Assembly (NCBI GenBank): GCA_023101725.1
Contig: JALJCO010010455.1
Coordinates: 172,309 to 236,308 of the forward strand
Reading direction: 5' to 3'
From: Atherinomorus stipes
Taxonomy: Eukaryota > Chordata > Actinopteri > Atheriniformes > Atherinidae
DNA length: 64,000 bases
Shown: positions 1 to 10,419 of the stretch, piece by piece
How positions within the stretch are numbered: the stretch's first letter is position 1
Layout: each line of letters starts with the position of its first letter
Notes under the pieces: model-generated
What the model was told of the DNA's origin: nothing
Database searches by the model: none
Seen by the model: only the letters and a program-made list of their open reading frames with translations
Translations under genes and position numbers: made by a program

Positions 1-349
1 TCAACCTGGACCTTATTTCTAGGAGTTTATAGGTGCATTTACTCCCCCGTAAAATTTCTGTATCACTTTGACTCTTTCGGGCAATATATTAGGTTAAGCC
101 GCCCTCCGACGTGCATCCATATAACGGGAGAGACGGGGCAGCGTCTCTATAAGACATTATCTGCAGCAAAATTCCTTCATTTCACCAATACTTCAAGTAG
201 AATGAATGAACGAACGAGTTCAATAAAAGTGTGGGTTTGAAGGGTGGATCCGGAGGCTCCTTCGGGCACGCGCCGCTGTTACATATATAGCCTGCGAATC
301 AAAGTATACCCAACTGCGGCTTGCAACCCAGAGGCGTGGGGTATTGTGG

Positions 350-436
350 TTGGGGCTAGGTCCAATTCCTATTTTCATCCCAACCCCTTCCCTTCACTTG
401 GCACTCGTAACTCTGTTTCAAGTTGTAGGGATTGAA
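350..436 (+). repeat. Dispersed repeat segment, copy A
   Basis: The stretch reading TCCAATTCCTATTTTCATCC followed by ACCCCTTCCC and GGCACT..AACTCTGTTTC recurs almost identically at 2399-2455. It ends just before the hAT element. The family is not recognised; a non-autonomous DNA element is likely. Confidence 0.6.
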
Positions 437-450
437 TTATTCCCTTAACA

Positions 451-1825
451 CAGGGGTCGGCAACCCAAAATGGTCAAAGAGCCATATTGGACCAAAAAAA
501 CGAAAAACAAATCTGTCTGGAGCCGCAAAAATGTAAAAGTCTTAAATAAGCCGGTCGGCAACCTGTTTCAGCCAAACAGCCTTTTAGACCCGTTTCCTAC
601 AATAAAGAAAACACTGAAGCATCAACTGACTTTTAACATTGATAATTAAATAAAACTTAAACGTTAAATGTGTTGCATTTAACATGAAAACGAGAAAACG
701 AAATTACATTTCTGCATCCAGCAAAAAAAACATTTTAAACTAAAAAAAAAAGAAAAGACGTCGGGTTGAAGGTCACTTAATAAAAAAAAAAAAAAAATCT
801 ATTTTAGGTTGTATTTATGTAGGATGAAAAAAGACGCAGCTTTTATAATCTACCAGCAGCAAACCAAACACGCGCCAGTAAAAGGACGACGCGCCGCGCA
901 TGCAGTAAGCGGTCTACCCGAAAAATGAAATTACTGTTTCACAAAATATGAACATAGCTACGCAAAATAATCTGGTCAGCAGTGAAAACAAATGAATCTG
1001 CCCACGCAGCGCTAAACACGCTCAGTGCATCAGACACTTTTCTTCTCTATCGTCGGCCTGCCTGCTGGAGAAGTGATCAAAGCGCAGCATGACAGGGTCG
1101 GAGTGGACAAATAAGCTTTAGCTCGTTTATTATTCACTTTAAATGCCAGAACTGCAGCAACAGCGCGAGACGCTCCGCTGTGAGGCGTTCGTGGGATAGT
1201 GCGCCAGGAGGAAAGTTCAGCGCTCCGCGGCACGTCCACACTCAGTGATATTCTTTGTTTGTAATTAATTCCGTTTTTAATGTTTAATTCCGTGATTGCT
1301 GATTCAATAGGGCTGTATCATGCTATGCTGCACGATAGTGGCACGTGAGCATGAAGTGCAGTTATTAACACTGATTGGCTGCATAAAGGTTTGTGAGAGC
1401 ATCATCATGCTGGACAGTTACTCTCCGTTTCACTGCAGTTACCTGCTTGTTGCACCTGACACTCAATGGGCTGCTTTGCAAAATGGTAAAATATAAATTA
1501 TGTCTTTATTTTAATAGTTGAGTTGGATTTTATTTCACGTGCTGCATTTGCAGTGCTCGGAGAACTCGGGAAAAGTGCGCAACTGTACATGAATCCCTCA
1601 GAGGGATCATCATAATCCTCAAATTTAGAATAAGATAAGAAACTTTATTGTCTCTCAAGGGGACATTTGTCTTGGTCTTTTAGAATCACATTATTAAAGT
1701 GAACCACCCAAAATACAATACACTTTAGTAGAATAGTCATTAATTCATTTTCCAATGCCAGGGAGCCACAACAGAGGGACTAAAGAGCCGCATGCGGCTC
1801 CAGAGCCGCGGGTTGCCGACCCCTG
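451..1825. mobile_element. Non-autonomous hAT transposon
   Basis: The ends are perfect 16-bp inverted repeats: CAGGGGTCGGCAACCC at the left and its complement at 1810-1825. Flanking 8-mers CCTTAACA and CCCAAACA agree at 6 of 8 positions, as expected for an old hAT target duplication. Both ends carry the 'gagccgc' subterminal words typical of Charlie-type vertebrate hATs. No transposase frame is present in the 1,375-bp body, so it is a defective derivative. It lies in the gene's downstream intron. Confidence 0.85.
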
Positions 1826-2206
1826 CCCAAACAAATGGCACAACCCGTCGAAATCCTCATGCGTCACCAATAGTTGTCTGTGGTGGAGTAAACTATCACG
1901 GCTGTTTCCGGAAGAGTTCGCAATGCCGTCTGCAGCAGCAATAATCTCCCTTTCCTGGGCGATTAGATTAGTTTTTAGGCTTTAGGACAAATAACGTAAA
2001 AATGAAAGGAAAAGACGACGCCTTCGACTCAAGCTTAACATGACATGAGCAGATGCACGTAACATCACAAAACTAGCAAATTTTTTCACATTTGTAATAA
2101 AACTGCCTATAATACATTAAAGCGACCCTAAAATAGCAATTTTCATATTTTATTTATGATAAAATACTCACATTTTTGCAGATTTCCTCACCATTTTGCC
2201 TGCATT

Positions 2207-2455
2207 TCACATGATATCGTGAGTAACAACATACCACTCATTTTCTAGTGTGCTCCTGGAAAATCTCAGTTTCGAGGGCCAGATAGCCCCACCATTCCCC
2301 CTCCCTCTCGGTCTGAACCAGAATTGGGACACCGCTACCCCTTCACATGAACACGCAAAACAAAGAGTTAGGGCTGAGGGGGAACTCTTGTGCCCAGTTC
2401 CAATTCCTATTTTCATCCCTACCCCTTCCCTTGGCACTTGAAACTCTGTTTCCAT
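2207..2455 (+). repeat. Dispersed repeat segment, copy B
   Basis: Contains the second copy of the segment described at 350-436, preceded by C-rich sequence (CCCCACCATTCCCCCTCCC) not seen elsewhere in the window. It ends directly against the Tc1 remnant that starts near 2456. Short open frames on both strands here have no recognisable content. Confidence 0.5.
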
Positions 2456-3030
2456 TTAAAGTTTGCAACACAACATCTGGACAAACCCATGACATTTTGG
2501 AAAATATAGTCTGGTCAGATGAGACCAGAACTGAACTCTTCGGATGTCATAAGACGCAACATGTTTGGAGGAGAAATGGCCCTGCACTTGAGCCCAAAAA
2601 CACCATAGCAACAGTGAAGTTTGGAGGTGGGAACATCATGGTGTGGGCTGTTTTTCAGCATGTGGTACTGGCAGACTTGATATCATTGAAGGAAGAATGA
2701 ATGGAGAAAAGTAGAGAGACATTCTGGACCAGAATCTGCTGCCATCTGCAGCTGCCAAGCACACAACCAAGCAAACACTCAGATAAAGCTGCTGGAACGG
2801 CCCAGTCAATCACCCTACTAGAATCCAAATAAAAATCTTTGAAAAGAACTGAAGATCCAAGTTCACAGAGGATTTGAAGGCATTTGTGTGGAAGAATGGG
2901 CCAAAATCACACCTGAGCAACGTGTTAGACTTCTAACTTCAGTAAGCGTATCCAATACTTATTCCGTGTCATTTCACTATATTACACAGAACTTCATTTA
3001 TGGACACAAATGTTCGGATTTCTTTGTATG
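2456..3030 (+). pseudogene. Tc1-like transposase remnant
   Basis: Translation gives IVWSDETRTELFG, HVWRRNGPALEPKNTIATVK and FGGGNIMVW, the region around the first catalytic aspartate of Tc1 DD34E transposases. After a stop near 2700, degenerate pieces follow, including KELKIQVH and ICVEEWAKITPEQ from the C terminus near 2850-2930. The helix-turn-helix half is missing, and stops and gaps interrupt the frame, so it is dead. Confidence 0.85.
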
Positions 3031-3202
3031 TGTGCATCAATCACTCTACTAGAAATATATTTTCTGAGAAAGATGTTGACGTGTTACTTTTTCCCCCCGC
3101 TGTACTTGGTAAGATTGGAGTTTTTGCTGTGTAGAATGGCTGCATATGGGTAATTTTGCAGTTCTGTGCCCACCCTACTTTAAAAAGGGCTGCTCTCCTC
3201 AC

Positions 3203-3798
3203 CTGGATGAACAGTGCATCCTCTCCACATCCTGAACCAGAACCGGTCCGCTGATGAGACGCCGGTTCAGACTCCCAGTGTTGCCTCCACCGCTGGGGTC
3301 CAGCGGCAGGAGGCCAGCCGCCCCCCTCAGCCTGAGCTTTTCCATCTTCCTCAGCAGAGTGCTGCACTTCTTCCTGGGGGGCTTGTCTGGGAAGCAGCTC
3401 TCAGCTTCCAGACTCACGGTGGACGAGCCCCCGGTAGGAGAAGGGGGCCCACTGAAAGACGTGTCCAGGGACGGGGTCTTGTTTGCGGAGGAGCAGCGGG
3501 AGGAGCTCCTGCTGGTCTCCTGGTCGTCCGTGGTGGTGACGGTTGCGGAGGTGGCATCGGGCTCTCGGTGACCCTTGTGGGGGCCGTCGTGGCCTTCGCT
3601 CTCGGTGCTGCTGGAGCTGTGGATGGAGCAGACGTCGTGGTGGTCGCTGACATCGCAGGATGACGGGGACCCGGCGGGGCTGTCGGACAACGGGAGGATC
3701 TCCACGGCGGAGTTGAGGCGCCGCCACCGTCGCGCCCGCCTGTCGTACGTCCAGTTGGGGCTGATGGCACAGAAGTCCTCTTCATCACACTCATCTCC
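3203..3798 (-). CDS. dlc1: dlc1-like exon, serine-rich linker after SAM
   Basis: A 596-bp exon bounded by TTTCTCCAG and CAG/GTGAGG. It encodes GDECDEEDFCAISPNWTYDR, then RRARRWRRL, a Ser/Thr-rich low-complexity stretch with DVCSIHSSSS, the basic segment KKCSTLLRKMEKLRLRG and finally RRLISGPVLVQD. In the family these correspond to the CAIS-WTFQR-RRWSR block, the CSIHS motif, the S-(F/L)L-KRMESLR motif and the ISGP(I/M)L motif. The linker is thought to be regulated by phosphorylation and to mediate focal-adhesion targeting; no catalytic residues are expected here. Its GC content is clearly higher than that of the surrounding introns. The following exons lie beyond the left end of the window, since 1-3200 shows none. 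Confidence 0.9.
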
Positions 3799-6088
3799 CT
3801 GGAGAAAGGAAACGGAAACAAAAACCCACCAAGTTTAATTTTGCTCTAACAAATCTGCAGCTTTATAAATAATTTGCATGAATTTAATGGCAGAAACATA
3901 AAAACTGTTAGAATCCCCTTCAGGGAAACACCTCACCACAAATCATACACGAATAAATCCACAAAACTGAACACAATGACCACCAAAGTTATTAAAAATC
4001 TCTCAGTGGCCCCCGGACATCTCGTCCTCCAACAGAGAAGCAGTGTAAAGGAGAGGGGGGAGAAGGGATGGATGATATCTTGGCACCGTGATGCTCCCCC
4101 CGGCTCCAGCTGCTCTGACACCAGACTCCTGCTGAGTTCCAGTTTCTCTCAGTTCGCTCTGACACCCACCCTGCGTTTTGATCTCCGCAGCTCCAGCCTC
4201 ATTTCCATGCATTTGTTTAAAGTGATTAACCTCCTGAAAGGAAGAGAGGAGAAGTGACTGGAGGTTAGTGTTCACATTTAGAGTGCCGCACTCATCTTCC
4301 CCCTCATGCTATCTGTGTTTCCAGAATATGAAAAGGAAATGTTTAAAAGGGTAAAGAAAACAAAGAAAACTTGTCTTTCTGCTCTTTGAAGGATTTTCTG
4401 AGACATGCTTGTGGTAACAAAGCAGTGCACGAACCAGCAGGATTAGAAAAAGCTATTTCTCACCAGCACAGCGATGGCCTTCAGCTAAGTGCTAAACATC
4501 CAGCTACAGTAAAACTACCAACGCTTGTTCCAGTAGGACCAGTATGACGTACATTCTGACTTAAAACCAGAAGCGTTGGTCCTTAAAGGGATACAACACC
4601 CCCAGAATGATGTGTCTTCACATTCTTGCATTATTGGCAGAGTAGGTGCTGAAAGCAGCGGCTTCTGTAGTGTCGTGAACTTGCATGAACGCGCAAATAG
4701 GAATTGCAATATACTACTGTTAAGGCTATGAAAATATACTAAATGATGTGGTTTTGAGTAAATGCACAAGTTTATATGTTAGTTTTGTATTCTATTAACT
4801 GATACCTGGATCGGATATCGGCTCCGGCATTGACAAATTAGCTGGATTGGATATCGGATGAATGTGGCCAATCTAGCATTCCCATTACTGGTTACATTTT
4901 ATAACTAGTTATATTTTGTATTTATTATACTATATTTATTATACATGCTATGAAACAGATTTCAATAATAAAATAATACTTTCTTTTTTGTACATTTACA
5001 AAAAAGGTAGGCCAAATAAATAAATAATTTAAGGACCATATTCTAACATGTATCAGTCTATTTATTGAAATTCTTAACTGTAAATTTTAAAATATGAAAC
5101 AGAGGAAATTATCTGTTTGTTTAAAAAAAAGAAAAAAGAATGAGCTGATGTATTAGTATTTTGAAAATGATCTCTTAAAGATGCACGAATGAGCTTACAA
5201 TGAACTGAAATGAACTGTATCTGTAAAAATGGCTTAAAGACACACAACGTAACTTTTAGACCTTAAAAATCTGTGTTTCTGACTCATTTTGATGTCACAC
5301 CAACATTCATTAAGCGCATTTTCGAGCTGTCAGTGCCCAGAGGCGTCCCGGGGCTCAGAAACAGCACTATGTAAGATTCCCATCCGGGACGCGACCGTGA
5401 CGTTGCAGCCAACTATTGGTTGCAGCACTCACTAGCAACCGGATGTAAACCAGGTATCAACGTCGCGGCTGTTTTGAATGCGCATCATGTCGAATTCGGT
5501 AAAGAAACGCAAGGAAACATCACCGGAGGAAGAGAGGAAAAGAAACAGAGGAAGGGACAGAACAAGAGTCAAGATAAGACTGTCTTTTACTGGCTGGAGT
5601 GAGCTTACAGTACAGGTACGAACAAGATGGATGCTAGTTTAGCCGATAGGGGGCGCGTCACTGAGAAAACTGCTGAAAGTTCCGTTGTGTGTCTTTAAGG
5701 TAACTTTGTGAAGACACTGAATATGTGTGCAGTCTCAAAAACTCAAACACGATACATGGATGAATAAATCTTTATGTTTCCGAGTCCACCTGCTGTATCT
5801 TATCACTTTTACCTGCAGAGCGAATCAATTGCATCCTTATCCAGAAAGTGATGATCACGCTTCACCCACTCAGTGTCAATGGGGAACCTGCAGTCTGACA
5901 TTCAAATAAAATAAAGACACAATAAAACATGGGGGGAAATCTGGACACACTCTAATCTCTGTAAGTGTACGTCCACATTTTGAGTCTAACAGGATTACTT
6001 CAAGTGCCATATTTACCTTTAAATAATTGCACATACTGCGGGAAGCCGGCCGCTCGCAGCCAATCACAGGCCTCCTTGGCTTCAATCT
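3203..6088 (-). CDS. dlc1: Partial DLC-family RhoGAP gene (DLC1/ARHGAP7-like), four exons, minus strand
   Basis: Four exons joined in the order 6088-6017, 5894-5813, 4233-4170, 3798-3203 give one open frame of about 270 residues with AG/GT borders and matching phases (1, 2, 0, then 2 at the last donor). The product begins with a SAM-type segment (IEAKEACDWLRAAGFPQY), continues with FPIDTEWVKRDHHFLDKDAI and LITLNKCMEMRLE, then the acidic DECDEEDFCAIS stretch and a serine-rich linker ending in ISGPVL. This is the N-terminal architecture of the DLC1/STARD13/STARD8 family, which inactivates RhoA-type GTPases at focal adhesions; the RhoGAP and START domains come later in the protein and are not in the window. 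FLDxDAIxxLCRR resembles DLC1 more than STARD13 or STARD8 from memory, so the symbol is a best guess; a teleost-specific paralog is possible. The first coding exon was not found. Confidence 0.85.
4170..4233 (-). CDS. dlc1: dlc1-like exon, end of SAM domain
   Basis: A 64-bp exon after CTTTCAG and before GTGGGT. It reads R-LITLNKCMEMRLELRRSKRR, matching the family segment RRLNTLNKC followed by MKLE and a basic run. The donor leaves phase 0, which the next exon requires. The basic tail (RRSKRR) precedes the acidic stretch, as in mammalian DLC1. Confidence 0.88.
4515..4770 (-). repeat. Fragment of the TTAA foldback element family
   Basis: The block GAACGCGC, TACTACTGTT.AGGCT.T.AAAATATACTAAATGA and TTTTGAGTAAAT matches the right arm of the complete element at 50079-50984 (about 50628-50735). 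Both ends are lost. It lies in the intron between the SAM exons and is old. Confidence 0.6.
4800..4885. repeat. hAT-like terminal fragment (TATCGG-rich)
   Basis: GATCGGATATCGGCTCCGGC and a second GGATATCGGATGAATG are typical of the subterminal region of fish hAT-like short elements that end in TAGGGATG/CATCCCTA. Only one end remains. The following 340 bp to 5230 are A+T-rich with no gene signal. Confidence 0.4.
5234..5698. mobile_element. TTAA-flanked MITE, 465 bp
   Basis: Both ends are TTAA followed by inverted copies of AGACACACAACGnAACTTT (18 of 19 identical). A TTAA duplication is used by piggyBac and Kolobok transposons, so one of these is the likely parent. The body holds a broken coding stretch starting near 5487 that reads KKRKETSPEEERKRNRGRD and then RTRVKIRLSF.GW; a similar peptide occurs at about 10460-10540. 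It sits in the intron between two SAM exons of the minus-strand gene. Confidence 0.75.
5813..5894 (-). CDS. dlc1: dlc1-like exon, second half of SAM domain
   Basis: This 82-bp exon follows a GTCAG acceptor and ends CTGCAG before GTAAAAG. Joined to the preceding exon it reads K-D-C-R-FPIDTEWVKRDHHFLDKDAI-DSLC-R. FPI(D/N), the VK pair, HxFLxKD and LCRR are family-typical SAM residues. Another AG lies 8 bases further in, but using it would put a stop in frame, so the upstream acceptor was chosen. Confidence 0.9.
6017..6088 (-). CDS. dlc1: dlc1-like exon encoding start of SAM domain
   Basis: On the minus strand a polypyrimidine tract and CAG acceptor precede this 72-bp exon, and it ends AAAG before a GTAAAT donor. 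Translation gives (x)-IEAKEACDWLRAAGFPQY-VQLFK, the highly conserved first helices of the DLC-family SAM domain, a small helical protein-interaction domain. The exon starts with the last two bases of a codon (xAG), which would be Gln if the missing upstream exon ends in C, as in the mammalian gene. The length and phase fit the next exon exactly. Confidence 0.92.
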
Positions 6089-6089
6089 C

Positions 6090-6830
6090 TGGGAACACGG
6101 AGAGGGGAAAAGAGAAATTGATTCAGTTATAATCGTTTCATGCTCCGCCCGCTTTGAGAGGCCAAATATTTGCAGTTAATCAGTCGTCTGTTTTTGAAGT
6201 TTAATTACATCTGTATTTTGGTAAAAGGAAAAAAAAGACACTGAGGGAGAAAAACTGGAAGCACATAAAAGCTATTAATTATCTATGGCTCTTGGAAGAC
6301 GACATTTTAATTACTGCTAATTGGCTTAGAGTGGGGTTTGGAGTATTGAAGAGGGGGAAAGGATTTTTGTTTTTTACCCTCCTCTCCCCACCTTCTGTCC
6401 ATCTTCACTTTTTTTTTGAAGGACAGCTGTTATACTGGAAGCTGAGAAGTGCATGACCAAATGTTTGGCACCCCATGCGAGGTCAGCTGGGGCACAATCA
6501 ACTTTTAAGCATTGCTTAAAATATACTCTACCAAGGGCCCAGGGTTATTCCCTTTACAAAACCCCTTTTCCTCATTTAATTTTTTTCAAAGCATTCATTT
6601 CAGAGATACCTGTTTAGTGAAGCAATTTGCTGCAACAGCAGGAGCATGATGACGGATTAAACTAATGTTCAAAACAACAAACATGGAAGATTAGACTTTA
6701 AACTGTGCTTCAAAAAAAAATTATGCTCATGCCTGTAATCATGGAAACACGTGCTTAGCCAAGGAACTCTTGCATATAAACACAACATAATTTCTTATTC
6801 AAAAGATTTGATTAAAGTAGATAAATGACG
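6090..6830. other. Intron/upstream sequence without recognised feature
   Basis: Upstream of the first SAM exon found. A pyrimidine-rich stretch lies just before the acceptor (6092-6120 read on the minus strand). I see no further exon, RNA gene or repeat of note; a T-run occurs at 6409-6417. Confidence 0.4.
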
Positions 6831-8480
6831 CCCCTTGCAGAAAATCCAGGTGACCACAGGTGAACCATATGGGGTTCAATGACCACGCATTTCATGTGAA
6901 CCCCATGTGAAAAATATATAAACCAAAACCAAAACAATAAACTTTTTTTTAAATCCCATGTGAACAACATATGCTTTACATGTCCGTTACCTGTAGATCA
7001 CTTGAGAATGTTCCAAAGACATGTCTGCACATGTGAACTATATGTTTCACATGTTTGTCATGAGTCGTTTACATTAAACGACCATAAAAATATTCCAGTC
7101 TCGTGTTTGCACATGTGAACTACATGTGCTTCACATGTGCTTCACATGTTCGTCCCCTGTGGATCACATGAAAATGTTCCAAAGACACATTCTTGCACAT
7201 GTGCACTTTGTGCTTCACATGTTTGTCATGTGTGGTTCACATGAAAATATTCCAAAGGCAGAGGTTTGCACATATGAAATACATGTGCTTCACATGTTAG
7301 TCACTTGCATGTTAGTCACAGGAAAATGTTCAAAAACCACAAAATTGCACATGTGAAATATGTGGATCACTTGAAAATTTTCCAAAGATTCATTTTTGCA
7401 CATGTGAACTACACGTGTTTCATATGTACATCATGTGTGGATCACATAAAAATGTTCCAAAGTCGCATGTTTTCACATGTAAACTACTTGTGCTTCACTT
7501 GTTCGTCATGTGTGGGTTTCATGAAAATGTTCCAGTCACTTTTTTGCACATTTGAACTACATGTGCTTCACATGTTCGTCACTTGTGGATCACAGGAAAA
7601 TGTTCAAAAAACACAAAATTGCACGTGAACTATGTGCTTCACATGTCTGTCATGGGTTCACATGAAGAAGTTCCAAAGTCAAAGGTTTTCACATGTGAAC
7701 TACATGTGCCTTTCATGTTCGTTATGTTTGGGTCACAAAACATTTTCCACTCACGTTTGCACGTGTGAACCGCACTTGCTTCACATGTTCGTCATGTGTG
7801 AGTTACATGAAAATGTTCGGTCACATTTTTTGCACAGGTGAACTACATGTGCTCATCATGTGTGGATCACATGACAAAATTCCAAAGTCACTTTTTTGCA
7901 CATGTGAACCACATGTGCTTCACATATTCTTCATGTGTGGATCACATGAAAATGTTACAAAGCCACATGTTAGTACCAACACATGAGAACTACATGCGCC
8001 TCATATGTTCGTTATGCTTGGGTCACCAAAAAATTTCCAGTCGCATGTTTGCACATGTGAACTAGAAGTATTTCATATGTACATCATGTGTGGATCACAT
8101 AAAAATGTTCCAAAGTCACATTTTCACATGTGAAATACTTGTACTTCACATGTTCGTCACCTGTGGATCACATGAAAATGTTCAAAAACCACAAAATTGT
8201 CCATGTGAACGATGTGTGGTTCACATGAAAATGTTCCAAAGCCAAAGGTTTGCACATATGAAATACATGTGCTTCACATGTTAGTCACTTGTGGATCACA
8301 GAAAAATGTTCAAAAACCACAAAATTGCACATGTGAAATATGTGGATCACATGAAAATTTTCCAAAGATACATTTCTGCACATGTAAGCTACATGTGCTC
8401 TACATGTTCGTCATGTGTGGATCACATGAAAATGTTCCAGTTACTTTTTAGCACATTTGAACTACATGTGCTTCATGTGG
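6830..8480. repeat. CACATGTG-rich minisatellite array A
   Basis: About 1.65 kb of degenerate tandem units of roughly 70-80 bp. The common unit reads TTGCACATGTGAACTACATG, TGCTTCACATGTTCGTCATG, TGTGGATCACATGAAAATGT and TCCAAAG. Higher-order structure exists: the stretch at 7263-7395 recurs at 8248-8375. The palindrome CACATGTG and its parts occur many times. Short open frames rich in Cys, His and Met arise in every frame and are by-products. A related array lies at 61065-62560. Confidence 0.9.
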
Positions 8481-9290
8481 AAATTTAGCAAGCATGAAGC
8501 CATTGTGACACGAGGATCAGACACGCGGAAAAGGTAAAAAAAAAAAGGACTGAATGGTAAAATACTGAGTTAAGAGGAGTATATTTGTTCTGACCCTTCA
8601 CATAACCGGATAGTGAAGCGCTGAGCTCACATTCCAGCATCACGTTGGAAGATGTGACATTTGAGATAGAAAAAGGATCAACTGTGCTTGCTGAGAGGCT
8701 CGCACACATGTCCCCAAGAGTGTCTGTAAATCCAGGGATCTGTGGACACTTAGAGCCCCGAACCATTTTTCTCCCCGTGCAGCATCATCCTGATCCATCA
8801 TTACCAACACCGAAAATCACAGCCTGTCAGTCTGCAATCCCAAGGCTCACACGTTAAAAGGGCTTGTCGTTTAAACCAATTTTCCACTTTTACCAGGTCC
8901 TAATTTCCAGGTTTCAGGCAACTGTGGCGCGAGATTAGTGAGGCAGCTCCTGCATGAAATGTTAAAGGTCGGAGCCTTTGAGGAAAATCTTAGCAGGGGA
9001 AATGAAATCATTGTCATTAGTATGATTATCTCAGGGTTTTTACAGGAAAGCATTTAAAGCCAACGTGTGGACTGCTGTAGGAAGCAGATCAGTTCACGGG
9101 AGATCAATGAAACAAGAAAGACAAAAGAAGCAGATTTTTGGTGATTCTTTTTGTTGTTGTTGCTTCCAAGTGATAAAATGTCTTAAAGGGAAAAGAAGGA
9201 GGGAGGAAAAAAAGAGGAAAAAAGGAGGAGAAGAAGAAGAAGCGAAAGGGAGGAGGGGGGGGAGAAGGGAATTCTCATCATATTTGCTTG
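8481..9290. other. Non-coding stretch, purine-rich tract
   Basis: Between array A and the SINE. A purine-rich tract (9185-9270, mostly A and G) is the only compositional feature. A plus-strand frame at 8640-8857 reads EDVTFEIEKGSTVLAERLAH and could resemble an exon, but I recognise no family and give it no credit. Confidence 0.4.
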
Positions 9291-9559
9291 TGGTGTGTTG
9301 GTGAGCACTGCAGCCTCCCAGTAAGAAGGTCATTAGTTCAAGTCCTGGCTGGGGAGTTGTTCGAACAATTCCAACAGTTCCTTCCTGTGTGGAGTTTCTC
9401 CCCATGTATACATGGGTTCTCTCCGGGTACTCCGGCTTCTTCCCACCATCCAAAGACATGATGTTAGGTTAATTCACTGTAAACTGTCTCTAGGAATGAA
9501 TGTGAGTGTTCGTCTGTCTCTCTGTGTTGGCCCAGCGATGGACTGGCGACCTGTTCAGG
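9290..9559 (+). repeat. tRNA-like SINE / L2-type tail, left part
   Basis: Begins with a degenerate tRNA-like head (GTGAGCACTGCAGCC then GTTCAAGTCCTGGC, a B-box-like word) and continues with the fish L2/SINE tail: GTGGAGTTTCTCCCC, GGGTACTCCGGCTTC, CCAAAGACATGATG and GATGGACTGGCGACCTG. The tail resumes at 10085 after an inserted element. A minus-oriented relative lies at 26033-26229. Confidence 0.75.
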
Positions 9560-10083
9560 CGCTAACCTGATTCTGCCAGATGGATTTGCTCCCGCATATC
9601 CATCTGGGAATCATCCGTTGGAGTAGTTTTGGGAAGGGGTGAAAATACTGGTTAGCTGATTGGATAAGGCATCTGTCTATCACCACCTATGTTGGTCAAC
9701 CAATCAGATCAACGAAGCATATGACGTACTAACTGAGCAACGACGAAAAACACAACCACAACTCAGGCTACTCCTGCTGCTGCCGGCAACAGCTCGTTAG
9801 CTCATCAAACAAGAAACATGTCAGCAAAGGATATTCGCCGTTTGTGTAACGAGAATTTGCGAATAAAAGACGATAGCAACGCTAGTTTCATCCGCTGAAG
9901 CCGCCATGTTGTTTAAACTGAACTGTTGCTTCTCGTTGCGTCACACCTCAACCCGCCTCAAAGCAAACGCTGGTTGGACGTTCGTTTGGTGAACTGCTCC
10001 AAATTCTCTTCAACGGAAAGTAGCCAGACTGATCTGCGAGTGAAAACTGAAGTTCGCCAGATCAGGATGGTCTCACGAGGCTA
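9560..10083. mobile_element. Non-autonomous DNA element inserted in the SINE
   Basis: The flanking SINE sequence is continuous if this block is removed, and CAGG occurs at both junctions (9556-9559 and 10085-10088), a likely target duplication. The ends share imperfect inverted words (CCTGATTCTGCCAGAT at the left, ATCTGGCGAA-type at the right). No protein is encoded. The superfamily is unclear. Confidence 0.6.
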
Positions 10084-10172
10084 CCAGGGGCACCTGCCCC
10101 CCGCCTGATAATAGCTGGGATAGGCTCCAGCAACCCTGCGACCCTGAACTGGACAAGCGGTACAGAAAATGA
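10084..10172 (+). repeat. SINE/L2 tail, right part
   Basis: Continues the element broken at 9559: GCCTGATAATAGCTGGGATA, GGCTCCAGCAACCC and AAGCGGTACAGAAAATGAAT are the standard 3' end of this fish family. The same words occur in complement at 26033-26100. Confidence 0.8.
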
Positions 10173-10186
10173 ATGAGTCTTGGAAT

Positions 10187-10265
10187 TAGGGGTGTGAAAA
10201 AATACAGATACACTGAAATATGGTAATGTTTTGTGTTGCAATATCATATCAATATTAAAGGTTGA
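10187..10265. repeat. Terminal fragment of the 'ACACTGAAATAT' MITE family
   Basis: TTAGGGGTGTGAAAAAATAC followed by AGATACACTGAAATAT matches both ends of the complete palindromic copy at 16487-16736. The matching opposite end is at 12060-12226, so the two pieces may be one element split by about 1.8 kb of other DNA, or two separate remnants. Confidence 0.55.
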
Positions 10266-10419
10266 ATAAGGAACATTTTTACTAAAAGCTATATTTAAAA
10301 AAAAACAAACAAACAAAAAAAACCTCCACAAGGCGTTTGGAGGGGTGCACAATGAAAGTACATTTCCTAAAAAAAATGTATTTAGCCTGATAATAAATAT
10401 GAAAATAAATTTTAACGGG

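Noticed and set aside
3401..3838. Several long frames on both strands overlapping the DLC-like exon
   Set aside because: They are other-frame readings of the GC-rich serine-coding exon; only the frame joined by matching splice phases gives the conserved protein.
7126..8488. Series of Cys/His-rich short frames resembling small zinc-finger-like peptides
   Set aside because: They occur in every frame of the CACATGTG array and follow its period; the Cys/His spacing is not that of a zinc finger.
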